From contig NZ_QNUE01000004.1 of NCBI RefSeq assembly GCF_003385595.1, positions 278,490 through 342,489 of the forward strand: a stretch of DNA of 64,000 bases, written 5' to 3'. The stretch comes from Chryseobacterium flavum (GTDB lineage Bacteria > Bacteroidota > Bacteroidia > Flavobacteriales > Weeksellaceae). The notes under the pieces were generated by a model. The model worked only from the letters and a program-made list of their open reading frames with translations. It did not search any database and was not told the origin of the DNA. The translations under genes were made by a program, and so were the position numbers. Positions within the stretch are counted from its first letter, which is position 1, and each line of letters opens with the position of its first letter. This document shows positions 46,875-56,932 of the stretch, piece by piece.

Positions 46875-48077
46875 TTATAAACCAATATTTTTTGTTGGTT
46901 TCAGTTGTTTCAGAATACTTTTTGGAATGGCATTCTTATGAACCAGGATCGCTGTTGATTTGTATTCAACATAAGGTCTTGTTACATAAATATATCCTGC
47001 AAAATCATTGGTTACTCCCCATGAATTTTTAACCATATAATATTCTTTACCGGTCTGGTCTTTTGCCAAACCTACGATGTGCATACCATGGTCATCTGTT
47101 GTTGAAAGATTGTTAAGCGCTTTCTGACGCATATCTTCAGTAATGGTCTTATCTTTTTTAGGTTCTGTAAATAAAGTTTGTTTATTTTCAGCATTGATTT
47201 GTTCAAGATCCATATCCGGTACATAAGCCACCCCGTTTTTGTAGGAGAAATAGGGTTCGGAAACGTCCGTTGCCCAACCTACAGAATATCCTTTATTTAC
47301 AGCGTTGTCAATAATTGCCGTAAGATCTTTCATCGGAACATTCCAGTCAGAATCATGGCTCCAGTTATCAGGAATCGGAACTACAAATTTCTGAAAATAC
47401 GGGTAATCTTTATAGGAAGATAATTCTACGTAATCTTCAGGATTGATTCCTACCACTTCTTTAGCAAATGTTTTTGGAGTATAGTTTTTTCCTTCATAAG
47501 TAAAGTTAGCAGGTACTTTTCCTAAATATTCATCAAGAATCGCATCTACAGAATCCATCCAGTTGTCAGTAAGTTTTCCTTTTGAAGAAGCCTGAACAAG
47601 ACTGTCAAGAACCGGTTTCAGTTTCCCCTGCATTTCTTTGAAGTTATTCGTAGTCTGTCCGGCTTTTAATCCTGTATACACATCCTGAGGAACTGCGCCG
47701 TATTTCCTGTACATATTGATTACATCGTGAAGTTCTCCTCCGTCACCCCAGCTGATGGCCCCATTATTCAGAACATATAATTTCGCTTTATCATGGTACG
47801 AGTTTCTTGCTGTAAAAATTTCAGCAAGATCTACAGGTTTTTTGCCCATTCTCTGCATTTCTGATTCAAGGAAAGAGTTTCCTGAATAGCTCCAGCAGGT
47901 TCCTGATGAACCCTGATTCTTTACAGAGGTTGCACCCACGTCCTTTAACGTTGTGAACTGAAAATTAGCATTTTGTGATTGGTTGTTTTTTAACTTGTTG
48001 ATTAAGTCATCTTGGGCAAACATCATACTTCCTGCAGACAAAACAAAAAGTAATGATGCCATTTTCGCATTTTTCAT
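46875..48077 (-). CDS. Papain-like C1-family cysteine peptidase (bleomycin-hydrolase type), exported
   Basis: This 400-residue peptidase starts at 48077, which gives the signal peptide MKNAKMASLLFVLSAGSMMFA; an upstream in-frame start adds a non-signal tail. The active-site Cys61 lies in QGSSGTCWSYS, the His in DDHGM (about 330) and the Asn in KNSWG (about 351), so the papain triad is complete. The layout resembles aminopeptidase C/bleomycin hydrolase but with a secretion signal. It is a single gene; linkage to the adjacent peptide gene is possible but untested. Confidence 0.9.
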   Translation of the reverse strand: MKNAKMASLLFVLSAGSMMFAQDDLINKLKNNQSQNANFQFTTLKDVGATSVKNQGSSGTCWSYSGNSFLESEMQRMGKKPVDLAEIFTARNSYHDKAKLYVLNNGAISWGDGGELHDVINMYRKYGAVPQDVYTGLKAGQTTNNFKEMQGKLKPVLDSLVQASSKGKLTDNWMDSVDAILDEYLGKVPANFTYEGKNYTPKTFAKEVVGINPEDYVELSSYKDYPYFQKFVVPIPDNWSHDSDWNVPMKDLTAIIDNAVNKGYSVGWATDVSEPYFSYKNGVAYVPDMDLEQINAENKQTLFTEPKKDKTITEDMRQKALNNLSTTDDHGMHIVGLAKDQTGKEYYMVKNSWGVTNDFAGYIYVTRPYVEYKSTAILVHKNAIPKSILKQLKPTKNIGL

Positions 48078-48286
48078 TACTATAAAAAGATTATTTATAT
48101 TAAGAGTCGTTGATAATAGAGATTTGTTACAGGGGGAAAGGTTAAATTTGGAATGCAAAAAATATGATAAGGTAAATCGTAAAAAGATTATATACTAATT
48201 TGCAAATTGTCTTTTTGCTAAAAAAAGTGATAATGTTTCCAACCCTCACAAAAATTTCTGCATCTATACTCATATAACTCCTGACT

Positions 48287-48805
48287 ATGGAACGAGAATT
48301 ATTACTGGAATGTCAACGTAACGACCGCAATGCACAGCGGAAGGTTTATGAGAAAATGGCGGGCAGACTGTATTCGGTCTGCAGACGCTATCTGAAAAAC
48401 GATGAAGATATAGAAGAAGTATTGGCAGATACGTTCTATAAAATCTTCACGAAAATTACCCAGCTTCATAATCCTGGTACTTTTGAGGCCTGGGCAAGAA
48501 AGATTGCCGTTAATGAATGTCTTCAGAAGCTAAGGACGGGTAAAGCTTTATTTATTTCATTAGAAGAAAACCTTATCCATCCCGCAGAAGGAACTGCTGA
48601 GAACATCTCTTTTGAAAAAGATATTCTTAATCTGCTGAATTTTCTCCCCGAAGGCTGCCGGGCAATATTCAATCTTTTTGCTATTGAGGGATATCCTCAC
48701 AAGGAAATAGCAGCCATGCTTTCCATCAGTGAAGGGACCTCCAAATCCCAGCTCAGCTTTGCACGGAAAAAATTACAGGAACTTTTGGTAAATCAAAACA
48801 TTTAA
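48287..48805 (+). CDS. ECF-type RNA polymerase sigma factor
   Basis: This 172-residue protein has sigma region 2 (about 15-80; YSVCRRYLKNDEDIEEVLADTFYKIF) and region 4 (about 115-168; LPEGCRAIFNLFAIEGYPHKEIAAML, then SISEGTSKSQLSFARKKL). It is followed after 12 bp by a membrane protein whose N-terminus looks like an anti-sigma factor. The pair may form an envelope-sensing system, probably autoregulated. Confidence 0.92.
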   Translation: MERELLLECQRNDRNAQRKVYEKMAGRLYSVCRRYLKNDEDIEEVLADTFYKIFTKITQLHNPGTFEAWARKIAVNECLQKLRTGKALFISLEENLIHPAEGTAENISFEKDILNLLNFLPEGCRAIFNLFAIEGYPHKEIAAMLSISEGTSKSQLSFARKKLQELLVNQNI

Positions 48806-48817
48806 ACTTTTACGACA

Positions 48818-51283
48818 ATGGAAAATAATCATATTGATCAACAATTCAGTGAAGCTTCCAGGCTTTCAGATGAACCGACGGTTTTTCCGGGTTTTGAAAA
48901 AGTTTGGGAAAAGATCGAAGAGAAGCTGGATCAGAAAAAAGAAAAAAGGAGAATTGTCCCATTTTGGCTCCCTTATGGAGTAGCTGCCAGTCTTATGGTA
49001 GGTTCGGGAGCTTTTTATTTTCTGAATAAGGAAGAGACATTACAGAGTAATTCATCAATGTTAACAGGTAGTATTATTAAAGAAACTGTACCGGATAATC
49101 ATATTGCCCAAATTGATCATATAACGAAAGAAAATATCCGGAAAGAGAAACAGAAAATAGAACCTGCGACAGAGAAGGTGGCTGTTAATACGAATAAAGT
49201 TTCTGTTACCTCTTCCGATATTCTGCAGCCTGTTGCGTTGCCGTTAAACAGGTCTTCGTCTCCGGAATTTAATCCGGTAATTAATGAGTATCAGATACAA
49301 ACTGATAAAAACAGCTCTCAAGAAAATGATACCCATGAGCGCACACAGGAAATTGAAGAAGTTGTGATGACTGCATTTGGAATTAAAAAAACAGCATCTT
49401 CTGTTACGGGTGCTGCAACGATATCCGGTTCCGGAAATATGGCTTCTCAGTCTGTAGCTTCAGCATTACAGGGAAGTGTTGCCGGCATACAGATAACTCC
49501 TGCATCAGGAATAAGCGGCAAAAGAAGAAATGAAATTAAAAATACCTCAGACCATCTGAATAAAGGATACTTTAACCGGAATGAAGGGCAGGTGATAATC
49601 AGGGGTGTAGCCTCTGTAAGACCGGAAAATCAGCCATTGTACGTTATCAACGGAGAAGTGGTTCCGGATGGTGTTTTCAGGAGCCTCGATCCCGGTAACA
49701 TTGAAGATGTGAAGGTATTAAAAGATACTTCAGCTGCCGCCATATATGGGAGCCGTGGAGCGAACGGAGTTATTGTAGTGAAGACCAAAAAGCTTTCAGG
49801 GAAGGAAAAGAGAAAAATGAAGCGGCTTCAGGAAGAAATCAGCAGGCAAAAGCAGGTTTTTCCTATATCCGATAATGAGAGCTATGATGCTTTTGTTGAA
49901 AACCCGTTTGAACTTACCAATAATCAGCCGTTATCCACCTTCTCCATTGATGTTGACAACGCTTCTTATTCAAATATCAGGAGGATGATCAATAACGGCC
50001 AGCCGGTGGATAAAAACGCGGTCCGTATTGAAGAAATGGTTAATTATTTCAAATATGATTATCCTCAGCCTCAAAACGGGGTTCCGTTTTCAATCAGTAC
50101 CGAATACAATGAAGCTCCCTGGAATCCCGGTCATAAGTTATTAAAGATAGGTCTTCAGGGAAAAAATATTCCGACAGACCATCTTCCGGCATCCAATTTT
50201 ATTTTCCTTATTGATGTCTCCGGTTCGATGGATGCCCCCAATAAACTGCCGTTACTGAAATCTTCATTCAGGGTGTTGCTGAATCAGATGAGGTCAAAGG
50301 ATAAAGTGGGAATAGTAGTATATGCCGGAAGCGCAGGAATGGTTCTGCCGCCTACATCAGCAGGAGAGAAGGAAAAAATTATCCAGGCTCTGGACCGTCT
50401 TCAGGCAGGAGGAAGTACGGCTGGAGGGGCTGGAATTGAGCTGGCTTATAAGCTGGCACAGGAGCATTTTGTAAAAGCCGGAAATAACCGTGTCATTATT
50501 GCAACGGACGGGGATTTTAATGTAGGAATGTCTTCTGCATCAGACCTCAAAACTCTTATTGAAGAAAAAAGAAAATCAGGAGTTTTTCTTACCTGTTTGG
50601 GGTTCGGAATGGGAAATTATAAGGATAATACCCTGGAAACCCTTGCTGATAAAGGAAACGGAAACTATGCCTATATCGATAATCTGCAGGAAGCCAATAA
50701 ATTTCTGGGGAAAGAGTTTACCGGAAGTATGTATACCATAGCCAAGGATGTGAAGATTCAGATTGAGTTTAATCCTGAATTTGTACAATCCTACCGGTTA
50801 ATCGGTTATGAGAACAGAAAACTGGAAAATGAGGATTTTGTTAATGATAAAATAGATGCGGGAGAATTGGGCAGCGGGCATACCGTTACAGCCTTGTATG
50901 AAATTATTCCCGCAGGAACAAGATCAGAATTTCTTTCAAAAGATAGTGAACTTAAATATTCCCGGGTATTTTCCTCCAACCAGTCTGGTGATGAGCTGGC
51001 AACGGTAAAATTCAGATACAAGAAACCGGATGAAGATACGAGCCGGGAGCTCATTCACGTTGTTAAAAATGCTGATCAAAAGATTTCTTCAGCAAGCAGG
51101 GATTTTAAGTTTGCTTCTTCTGTAGCCTGGTTCGGCCTGGTTTTAAGGAATTCAAACCTGATTAAAGGAAAAGATTTACGTGTTATTGAAAATCTTGCCA
51201 AAGAAGGGAAAGGTAATGATGAAGATGGATACCGGTCTGAGTTTCTGCGGCTGATAGAAACGTATAAAACGGGTCAAAAATAA
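48818..51283 (+). CDS. Anti-sigma-like / SusC-plug / von Willebrand A multidomain protein
   Basis: This is an 821-residue protein with an unusual domain order. Residues 1-45 are a hydrophilic anti-sigma-like segment, and a single transmembrane helix lies at about 48-67. Residues about 180-325 resemble the plug of SusC receptors, ending in the signature AAAIYGSRGANGVIVVKTKK, but no beta-barrel follows. A YfbK-type region then contains a VWA domain with the MIDAS motif DVSGSMD at about 464-470 and ATDGDFN, and a C-terminal DUF3520-like tail (about 640-815). It is co-transcribed with the ECF sigma factor 12 bp upstream. It may sense envelope state and hold the sigma factor; this is inference. 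Confidence 0.82.
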   Translation: MENNHIDQQFSEASRLSDEPTVFPGFEKVWEKIEEKLDQKKEKRRIVPFWLPYGVAASLMVGSGAFYFLNKEETLQSNSSMLTGSIIKETVPDNHIAQIDHITKENIRKEKQKIEPATEKVAVNTNKVSVTSSDILQPVALPLNRSSSPEFNPVINEYQIQTDKNSSQENDTHERTQEIEEVVMTAFGIKKTASSVTGAATISGSGNMASQSVASALQGSVAGIQITPASGISGKRRNEIKNTSDHLNKGYFNRNEGQVIIRGVASVRPENQPLYVINGEVVPDGVFRSLDPGNIEDVKVLKDTSAAAIYGSRGANGVIVVKTKKLSGKEKRKMKRLQEEISRQKQVFPISDNESYDAFVENPFELTNNQPLSTFSIDVDNASYSNIRRMINNGQPVDKNAVRIEEMVNYFKYDYPQPQNGVPFSISTEYNEAPWNPGHKLLKIGLQGKNIPTDHLPASNFIFLIDVSGSMDAPNKLPLLKSSFRVLLNQMRSKDKVGIVVYAGSAGMVLPPTSAGEKEKIIQALDRLQAGGSTAGGAGIELAYKLAQEHFVKAGNNRVIIATDGDFNVGMSSASDLKTLIEEKRKSGVFLTCLGFGMGNYKDNTLETLADKGNGNYAYIDNLQEANKFLGKEFTGSMYTIAKDVKIQIEFNPEFVQSYRLIGYENRKLENEDFVNDKIDAGELGSGHTVTALYEIIPAGTRSEFLSKDSELKYSRVFSSNQSGDELATVKFRYKKPDEDTSRELIHVVKNADQKISSASRDFKFASSVAWFGLVLRNSNLIKGKDLRVIENLAKEGKGNDEDGYRSEFLRLIETYKTGQK

Positions 51284-51290
51284 TCTAAAA

Positions 51291-51320
51291 AAGAAATTTC
51301 TCCGGAAATTTCTTTTTTTT
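51291..51320 (+). terminator. Rho-independent terminator
   Basis: AAGAAATTTC (51291-51300) and GAAATTTCTT (51305-51314) form a perfect 10-bp stem with a 4-base loop and a following T run. Confidence 0.8.
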
Positions 51321-51399
51321 GCCCCTGCCGGAATTTTCAGCGTTTATAATAAGTTGTAATCTGATCGTAAACACGACAAGTTCTGTCGCTTTGAGGGAT

Positions 51400-51407
51400 T
51401 ATCTTTG
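51400..51407 (+). promoter_or_regulatory. -7 promoter element in the 51.3-51.8 kb gap
   Basis: TATCTTTG matches TAnnTTTG. It could start a long leader for the T9SS protein gene at 51795 or for the small ORF at 51545. Between 51321 and 51794 I otherwise see only that ORF and the TTGTACAA pair. Confidence 0.4.
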
Positions 51408-51544
51408 CCTATGTTAATCAAAATATACCTGCCACATGATTTATGATGAATCATCAGATATAAAATAAAATAATTCTTTCCCCTGTGAACTGAAAATCTT
51501 ATTTTTGTGGTATTATAATAACTGTGCCTAAATTAAACACTGAC

Positions 51545-51643
51545 ATGAAGAATTTTACTATGGAGCATTCTGCTCTTTTTATTTCGAATCCGGATATTGA
51601 TCATCTCTTTGATATCCTTTCCCCAAAACTCACAAAACCATAA
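51545..51643 (+). CDS. Possible 32-codon small ORF
   Basis: ATG AAG AAT TTT opens a frame ending with TAA at 51641-51643; the peptide includes MEHSALFISNPDIDHLFDIL. It has no recognisable ribosome-binding site or homology and could be a remnant or chance ORF. It is reported because it occupies the middle of a 505-bp gap and lies just before the TTGTACAA palindromes. Confidence 0.25.
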   Translation: MKNFTMEHSALFISNPDIDHLFDILSPKLTKP

Positions 51644-51647
51644 AAAC

Positions 51648-51675
51648 TTGTACAATTTGTATGCAGGTTGTACAA
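51648..51675. promoter_or_regulatory. Pair of TTGTACAA palindromes
   Basis: TTGTACAA occurs at 51648-51655 and again at 51668-51675, exactly 20 bp apart, or about two helical turns. They lie 120 bp before the T9SS protein gene and could be a two-site operator. Confidence 0.4.
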
Positions 51676-51794
51676 TATTATGATTTTTGCGGAAGAATTA
51701 TATAAATGTGTATGTAAAATTACAAATGAAATACACATAAAAACCTATTTATTTCATTTTTAAATTTTTATTTTTCAAAAAAATTCAAATGCCT

Positions 51795-53420
51795 ATGAAA
51801 AAAATTTATCTAGGTGCATTGACGTTATGCACAGCCCTGGGTATGTCAGCCCAGGAAACGATCTGGCAGAAAGACATTAAATCTTCCACGCAGGATTTTT
51901 TGAGCCAGGTGACCACGACCATTGACCAGCAGTATTTAATTACAGGAAGCAGCATTCAAAGCGATAAGCTTCAGGCTCCGGGAAGTAAGCAGAATAACGG
52001 CTATGACTTCCACCTGGTGAAACTAAACCAGCAGGGAGAACAAGTCTGGGAGAAATACTTCTCCGGCCAGAACCATGACTATTTATCTGCAACAGTAGCC
52101 ACGCAGGATGGTGGATTCTTAATTTCAGGAACCTCCTATTCGGGGAAAGGCCTGGATAAGAAAGAAGCTTCCAAAGGTGGTTCAGATATCTGGCTGATCC
52201 GTTTGAATGAATTCGGGGATGAACTCTGGCAGAAGACCCTGGGCACATCTTCAGATGAAGAAGCCAGGGCAGTGATCCAGACTACTGACTTAGGCTTTTT
52301 TGTAGCAGGAAACGTACACAACTCCCCCAAAGGCTATGGTTCCAAAGATGCCTGGATCATCAGATTGGATAAAGATGGAAAAGAACTATCACAACTTATT
52401 TTAGGAGGAAAAGGCCTGGATGAGGTAGAGAAAATGATTCCCACGAAAGATGGAGGAGTCTTATTAGGAGTGTATTCCAGAAGCTCCGGGATCCGTGATT
52501 CAGAAGTAAGGAATCCGGCTGATCCATCTGCCCACCGGAACTTGTCCTCTGCAGCTTCTACAGCCATAAGCTATTTGCCAAAAGCCAGCAGCAACTTCGG
52601 TGAAGGGGATTACTGGATCATAAAGTTAGATAAGAACGGAAAGGTGGAATGGGAAAAGAACTATGGCGGAGCCGGAGATGACCACTTACGGACCCTTTCT
52701 CTGAAATCTGACGGATATATTATCGGTGGTGAATCAAGATCAGAGAGATCCGGCAACAAGACCACAGGAATAGAAGAAGGCACAGACTTATGGCTGGTTG
52801 CCCTTGATGAACGCGGCAATGAACAGTGGCAGAAATCTTACAATTTTAAAAACCGTGATATTCTGATGGGAATGAATGTTCTTCATTCAGCAGATGATAA
52901 AGGAACCAGGGGAATTCTTTTAGGAGGCTACACCCAGGCAGAAGGAAGAATAGAAACCGGGGATGAAACCTTCTGGATGCTGTACCTGGATGGCAATGGC
53001 AATGAACAGTGGAGAAAGCATGTGAAAGGGGAATCTAAAAAGAAGGAGGAAAGGCTTTCAGATCTGAGGCTGAACCGGGATGGCTCGATTATCCTTGCAG
53101 GAACCAGTGCAGAAGAGCTGGGGAAAGAGAACTGGAAGATTATAAAGCTTGGAGACAAACAGGTAGACCAGCTGATCGAGAAACATGACATCAAGATCTA
53201 TCCGAACCCGGTATCTGACTATGCCTATGTGGAAATAGGTTTTGCCTTTAAAGATGCTCAAATTACAGTTTACGATATGAGCGGAAGACAGCTTCAAAGC
53301 CTCACAACAAAGAATTCTGTACCGAAGATCAATACCCAGGCTTTGGTACAGGGAGCTTACCTGGTGACAATAAAAACTAATGATAACAAAACAGCGAATG
53401 CTAAACTGATAAAAAAATAA
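51795..53420 (+). CDS. T9SS-secreted propeller-like surface protein
   Basis: This 541-residue protein has a signal peptide (MKKIYLGALTLCTALGMSA). A series of about 45-residue repeats follows, with the pattern DGGFLISGTSYS / DIWLIRLNEFGDELWQKTLG / DEEARAVIQTTD, forming a predicted beta-propeller (about 25-450). The last about 75 residues are a type A T9SS sorting domain (IKIYPNPVSDYAYVEI, ITVYDMSGRQLQSL, QALVQGAYLVTI). It should therefore cross the outer membrane by type IX secretion and be attached at the surface. It is followed after 7 bp by an RHS-like gene, implying one operon of surface proteins. The start at 51795 is preferred to 51789. Confidence 0.88.
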   Translation: MKKIYLGALTLCTALGMSAQETIWQKDIKSSTQDFLSQVTTTIDQQYLITGSSIQSDKLQAPGSKQNNGYDFHLVKLNQQGEQVWEKYFSGQNHDYLSATVATQDGGFLISGTSYSGKGLDKKEASKGGSDIWLIRLNEFGDELWQKTLGTSSDEEARAVIQTTDLGFFVAGNVHNSPKGYGSKDAWIIRLDKDGKELSQLILGGKGLDEVEKMIPTKDGGVLLGVYSRSSGIRDSEVRNPADPSAHRNLSSAASTAISYLPKASSNFGEGDYWIIKLDKNGKVEWEKNYGGAGDDHLRTLSLKSDGYIIGGESRSERSGNKTTGIEEGTDLWLVALDERGNEQWQKSYNFKNRDILMGMNVLHSADDKGTRGILLGGYTQAEGRIETGDETFWMLYLDGNGNEQWRKHVKGESKKKEERLSDLRLNRDGSIILAGTSAEELGKENWKIIKLGDKQVDQLIEKHDIKIYPNPVSDYAYVEIGFAFKDAQITVYDMSGRQLQSLTTKNSVPKINTQALVQGAYLVTIKTNDNKTANAKLIKK

Positions 53421-53427
53421 AATATAA

Positions 53428-56400
53428 ATGAAGAAATACAATTCTAGAGGAATACTTTTACCTGCACTTTTTGTTTTTGCAAACTATCAGTCGCAGATTA
53501 CCACAATTGAAAAACAAATTCAAAATATTGCAACACCTGAGATTGCAAGCATCATGAAATATGCAGATTTTCCTGAATTAAACTATATCGGAAAAACAAA
53601 CATTTCTGTTCCAATTTATGATATCAAATTTGGAAAATTAAATATACCTATTGGCCTTTCTTATAATACAAAAGGAAATAAAGTTGCTGATATTGCTACA
53701 TCTGTAGGGTTAGGCTGGAACTTAAACGCCACAGGGAATTTGACTGTAAAGGTTAACGATATGAATGACCTAATTGAATCTTATAGTTACTACACCACAG
53801 CAACATTTGAACCAGAATTATCTTTAGCGTGGCATAGACAAAGTAAAGGATATTTAAATATTGAAAGTCCAGTAGTTGATAATCTATGTATCAATAATAG
53901 GATCTGGGAAAATGATGATATATATATAGATTCAACCCCTGATTTTTATTATGTTAATGCTCCTGGGTTAACTGATAAATTTTATTTTACAAGAATAAAT
54001 GATACCACTTTGCGGGCACACTTTCTCGGTTCTAAAGCAAAACTTAATAATACCCCTAATCTAACAACAAAAACTTCTTGTAAATCTCTTGAAGGTTTTC
54101 TTGGATATGGAGGAAGTGCTACCGTTTTCTATCAGATAGATAAATTTGAAATCACAGGTGAAAATGGATATATTTATACTTACGATAAACCTGAATCGTC
54201 TATTATAAATGATTATGCATCAAACTATTATAGCCACAATTCACTTCAGGTTAATAATTGGAATTTAACCAAGATTAAAGATCCTTTTTCAGGAAAAGAA
54301 GTTATTTTTGAATATGAATATTATTCTAATCCCTACGAACATTTAACACTTAGAACAGACGGCTATTTAAATTTTGGAAATTATCCGGTTGCTAATAATT
54401 TTGAATTAGGAACACGTACTACGAATGATAATGCCAATATGCCAATTAATAGATTGACCGGTTCTGTTTTAATACCCACCAGACTTAAAAAAATTATAAC
54501 CAGTGAGGTAGTTGTAGAACTTTTATATGGACATAGCAGACTTGATTATCCAGGAAATGCATTGACCAATATTCAGATTAAGAATAAAAATGCGAGTATC
54601 ATTAAACAGGTAAATTTTAGCTATGACTATTTTGATTCGGCAAACTGCACTTCTGGAAACTATGAATGTAAGCGCCTTAAACTCAATTCCATAACAGATT
54701 CATCTTTAGGAACTTATAAGTTTTATTATGATAGCAATAATTTTCCTGCCAGGAACTCTTCCAAAGTTGATTTTTTAGGATATTATAATAATAATGATTC
54801 TGATATTGTGTTTTCAAAAACTAATTTCCATGAATTTGATAATTTTTATCCTGACACAAAAATTTATTTTTATCCAACACTCCAAACGGATCAGCTGCTT
54901 CCATTTCCATTAATACATACAGGAGCATATGCCACAACAAATGGTGTAGATAGATCAGCGAAGCCCCTTTCTAAGCTAGGACTATTAAAGAAACTAGTAT
55001 ATCCAGCTGGTGGTTCTTTAGAATTGAGTTATGAAAATGATGACTTTATATACGATGGAGAAAAACATATTCTTGGAAGCACAAGAGTTAATAATATGAG
55101 ATTATTTGATTCTAATAATGTTTTGAAAAAAGAAATTAATTATAAATATATTAATGAAAATAACACTTCCTCTGGCGAAATTAACTTCGTAACAACTCCT
55201 TCAAACATAGGAAAAACAGAGATCGCTTCGGGAATAGGTTTTAATACAGGAGCAATTATAGGATATTCAAGGATAATTGAAGAAGAGGTAGGCAAAGGAT
55301 ATATAGAAAGAAAATATTCTAATTTTAGTAATTATCCAGATAAGTTTATGCAATCTGATTATCAATTCACTGATCAACCTACATTAAATTTCCTGAAATT
55401 TTTAAAATTTCCAAGTTCGTATGTTCAGTCATTTGATGATAGAAGAGGAAAATTAATATCTGAAAGCTTTTATAAAGAAGGAGTAACCCTTCCGATTAAA
55501 AGAAGTTCTTACGAATATGATTACCAGGTAAAAGATTCGTTAAAGGTACAGAAAACATTTACCAGTTATAACGGGAATTACTATTCAGGGACCTATAAAG
55601 CTTCCAATCATGTTGTTACCTATTTTAATAATCTTAAAAAGAAAACTGAAGAAAACTTTTTCTCATCCACTAGTATCAAATTGGAAAACTCATATAATTA
55701 TGATGATGCGAGATTAAAATATAGAAAAACTATCTCAGCTGATGATATTACTGAAGAGTATTATAGAAATGCAAAAGATAAAAATATTCAAAAGTTGATT
55801 GATGCTAATATATTAGATAGACCTGTTGAAATTGAAAAAAAATACAATGGTAAAACTTTAGCTAAACAAGAAACAAAATATGACAACTCAGCTAATTTGC
55901 TTCCAACTTCTGAGTTATCTTATGATTTGAAAACTATGTTAATGAGAACGGATATGACTTACGACAGGTATGATTCAAAGGGAAATTTGCTACAATACAC
56001 TGAAAAAAGCGGAATCCCAACAACTGTTATCTGGGGGTACAGGCAAAGTCAGCCAATCGCAAAAGTGGAAAATGCAAATTATTCTCAGGTTATGCAGGCA
56101 TTTGGGTTGAACGGAGATGATAATAACGCTTATTTAAATCTAGAAATCGTAAAAAAATCTGATTTACATTTTGATTCCATAACAGAAGCCGATTTGATTT
56201 CAAAACTCAAAGAGTTCAGTAAAAAAATAGAATTGAAAGATTGTATTATTTCAACTTATACCCATGCCCCTTTAATTGGAGTAAAAAGTATAACCTCCGC
56301 ATCGGGCCATAGAGAAAGTTATAAGTATGATTTAGCAAATAGACTTGAAAAAATAGAGGATAGCGAAAATAAGACAATTAAGGAATATAAATATAATTAT

Positions 56401-56922
56401 GCTCCTGCTATTTTTTATAATAATGAAAGAAGACAGGTTTTTACAAGAACGAATTGTGGTCCAGGAACATTACCTGAACCAACAACTTATGTTGTTCCCA
56501 TAGGTAAATATTCTTCTACAATAAGCCAGGCAGACGCTGATCAAAAAGCTCAGACTGATGTAAATACTAATGGACAAGCTTATGCGAATACCAATGGCGT
56601 TTGTACCCCATATGTTTGTACAATTACCCCTGCTTACAACGTTTCAATTTATTATTCATCATTTCAAGAAACATCAGCTAATCATATAAATGCAATATTA
56701 AGCCTTCCGGTTACTGATCCCAATTTAAATTGGTCTGGGGGAGTATTTATTGGAACACTCCAAAACTTATGTACACCGAATTCATACAAAAATATCAGTG
56801 CTTATTCAGAAGGAACTTCTGCTACAATATCAATAGCACCAAACGGTGGTGTTACAGTTTGGCTAAGTGGAGGTGGAAATAATGGTGGGTCGGTGACATT
56901 TAATTTTGAATATGATAAATAA
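53428..56922 (+). CDS. Large exported RHS-like protein with DUF5977-type C-terminus
   Basis: This is a 1164-residue secreted protein, rich in Asn, Tyr and Lys and clearly more AT-rich than the genes on either side. After an N-terminal export signal, the region NISVPIYDIKFGKLNIPIGLSY is the usual opening of Bacteroidota RHS-like surface proteins that precede a canonical RHS gene. YD-type elements appear toward the end (TSASGHRESYKYDLANRLEKI). The C-terminal portion contains a DUF5977-like segment (SQADADQKAQTDVNTNGQAY) and a Cys-containing beta-sandwich tail. The stop codon lies 10 bp before the preferred start of the next RHS gene. It is probably a shell or adhesion component. Confidence 0.8.
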   Translation: MKKYNSRGILLPALFVFANYQSQITTIEKQIQNIATPEIASIMKYADFPELNYIGKTNISVPIYDIKFGKLNIPIGLSYNTKGNKVADIATSVGLGWNLNATGNLTVKVNDMNDLIESYSYYTTATFEPELSLAWHRQSKGYLNIESPVVDNLCINNRIWENDDIYIDSTPDFYYVNAPGLTDKFYFTRINDTTLRAHFLGSKAKLNNTPNLTTKTSCKSLEGFLGYGGSATVFYQIDKFEITGENGYIYTYDKPESSIINDYASNYYSHNSLQVNNWNLTKIKDPFSGKEVIFEYEYYSNPYEHLTLRTDGYLNFGNYPVANNFELGTRTTNDNANMPINRLTGSVLIPTRLKKIITSEVVVELLYGHSRLDYPGNALTNIQIKNKNASIIKQVNFSYDYFDSANCTSGNYECKRLKLNSITDSSLGTYKFYYDSNNFPARNSSKVDFLGYYNNNDSDIVFSKTNFHEFDNFYPDTKIYFYPTLQTDQLLPFPLIHTGAYATTNGVDRSAKPLSKLGLLKKLVYPAGGSLELSYENDDFIYDGEKHILGSTRVNNMRLFDSNNVLKKEINYKYINENNTSSGEINFVTTPSNIGKTEIASGIGFNTGAIIGYSRIIEEEVGKGYIERKYSNFSNYPDKFMQSDYQFTDQPTLNFLKFLKFPSSYVQSFDDRRGKLISESFYKEGVTLPIKRSSYEYDYQVKDSLKVQKTFTSYNGNYYSGTYKASNHVVTYFNNLKKKTEENFFSSTSIKLENSYNYDDARLKYRKTISADDITEEYYRNAKDKNIQKLIDANILDRPVEIEKKYNGKTLAKQETKYDNSANLLPTSELSYDLKTMLMRTDMTYDRYDSKGNLLQYTEKSGIPTTVIWGYRQSQPIAKVENANYSQVMQAFGLNGDDNNAYLNLEIVKKSDLHFDSITEADLISKLKEFSKKIELKDCIISTYTHAPLIGVKSITSASGHRESYKYDLANRLEKIEDSENKTIKEYKYNYAPAIFYNNERRQVFTRTNCGPGTLPEPTTYVVPIGKYSSTISQADADQKAQTDVNTNGQAYANTNGVCTPYVCTITPAYNVSIYYSSFQETSANHINAILSLPVTDPNLNWSGGVFIGTLQNLCTPNSYKNISAYSEGTSATISIAPNGGVTVWLSGGGNNGGSVTFNFEYDK

Positions 56923-56932
56923 AAAACAAATC

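Noticed and set aside
51413..51448. 11-codon ORF (MLIKIYLPHDL) just after the -7 element at 51400
   Set aside because: It is too short, has no codon bias towards any amino acid and no following terminator, so a leader-peptide role is not supported.
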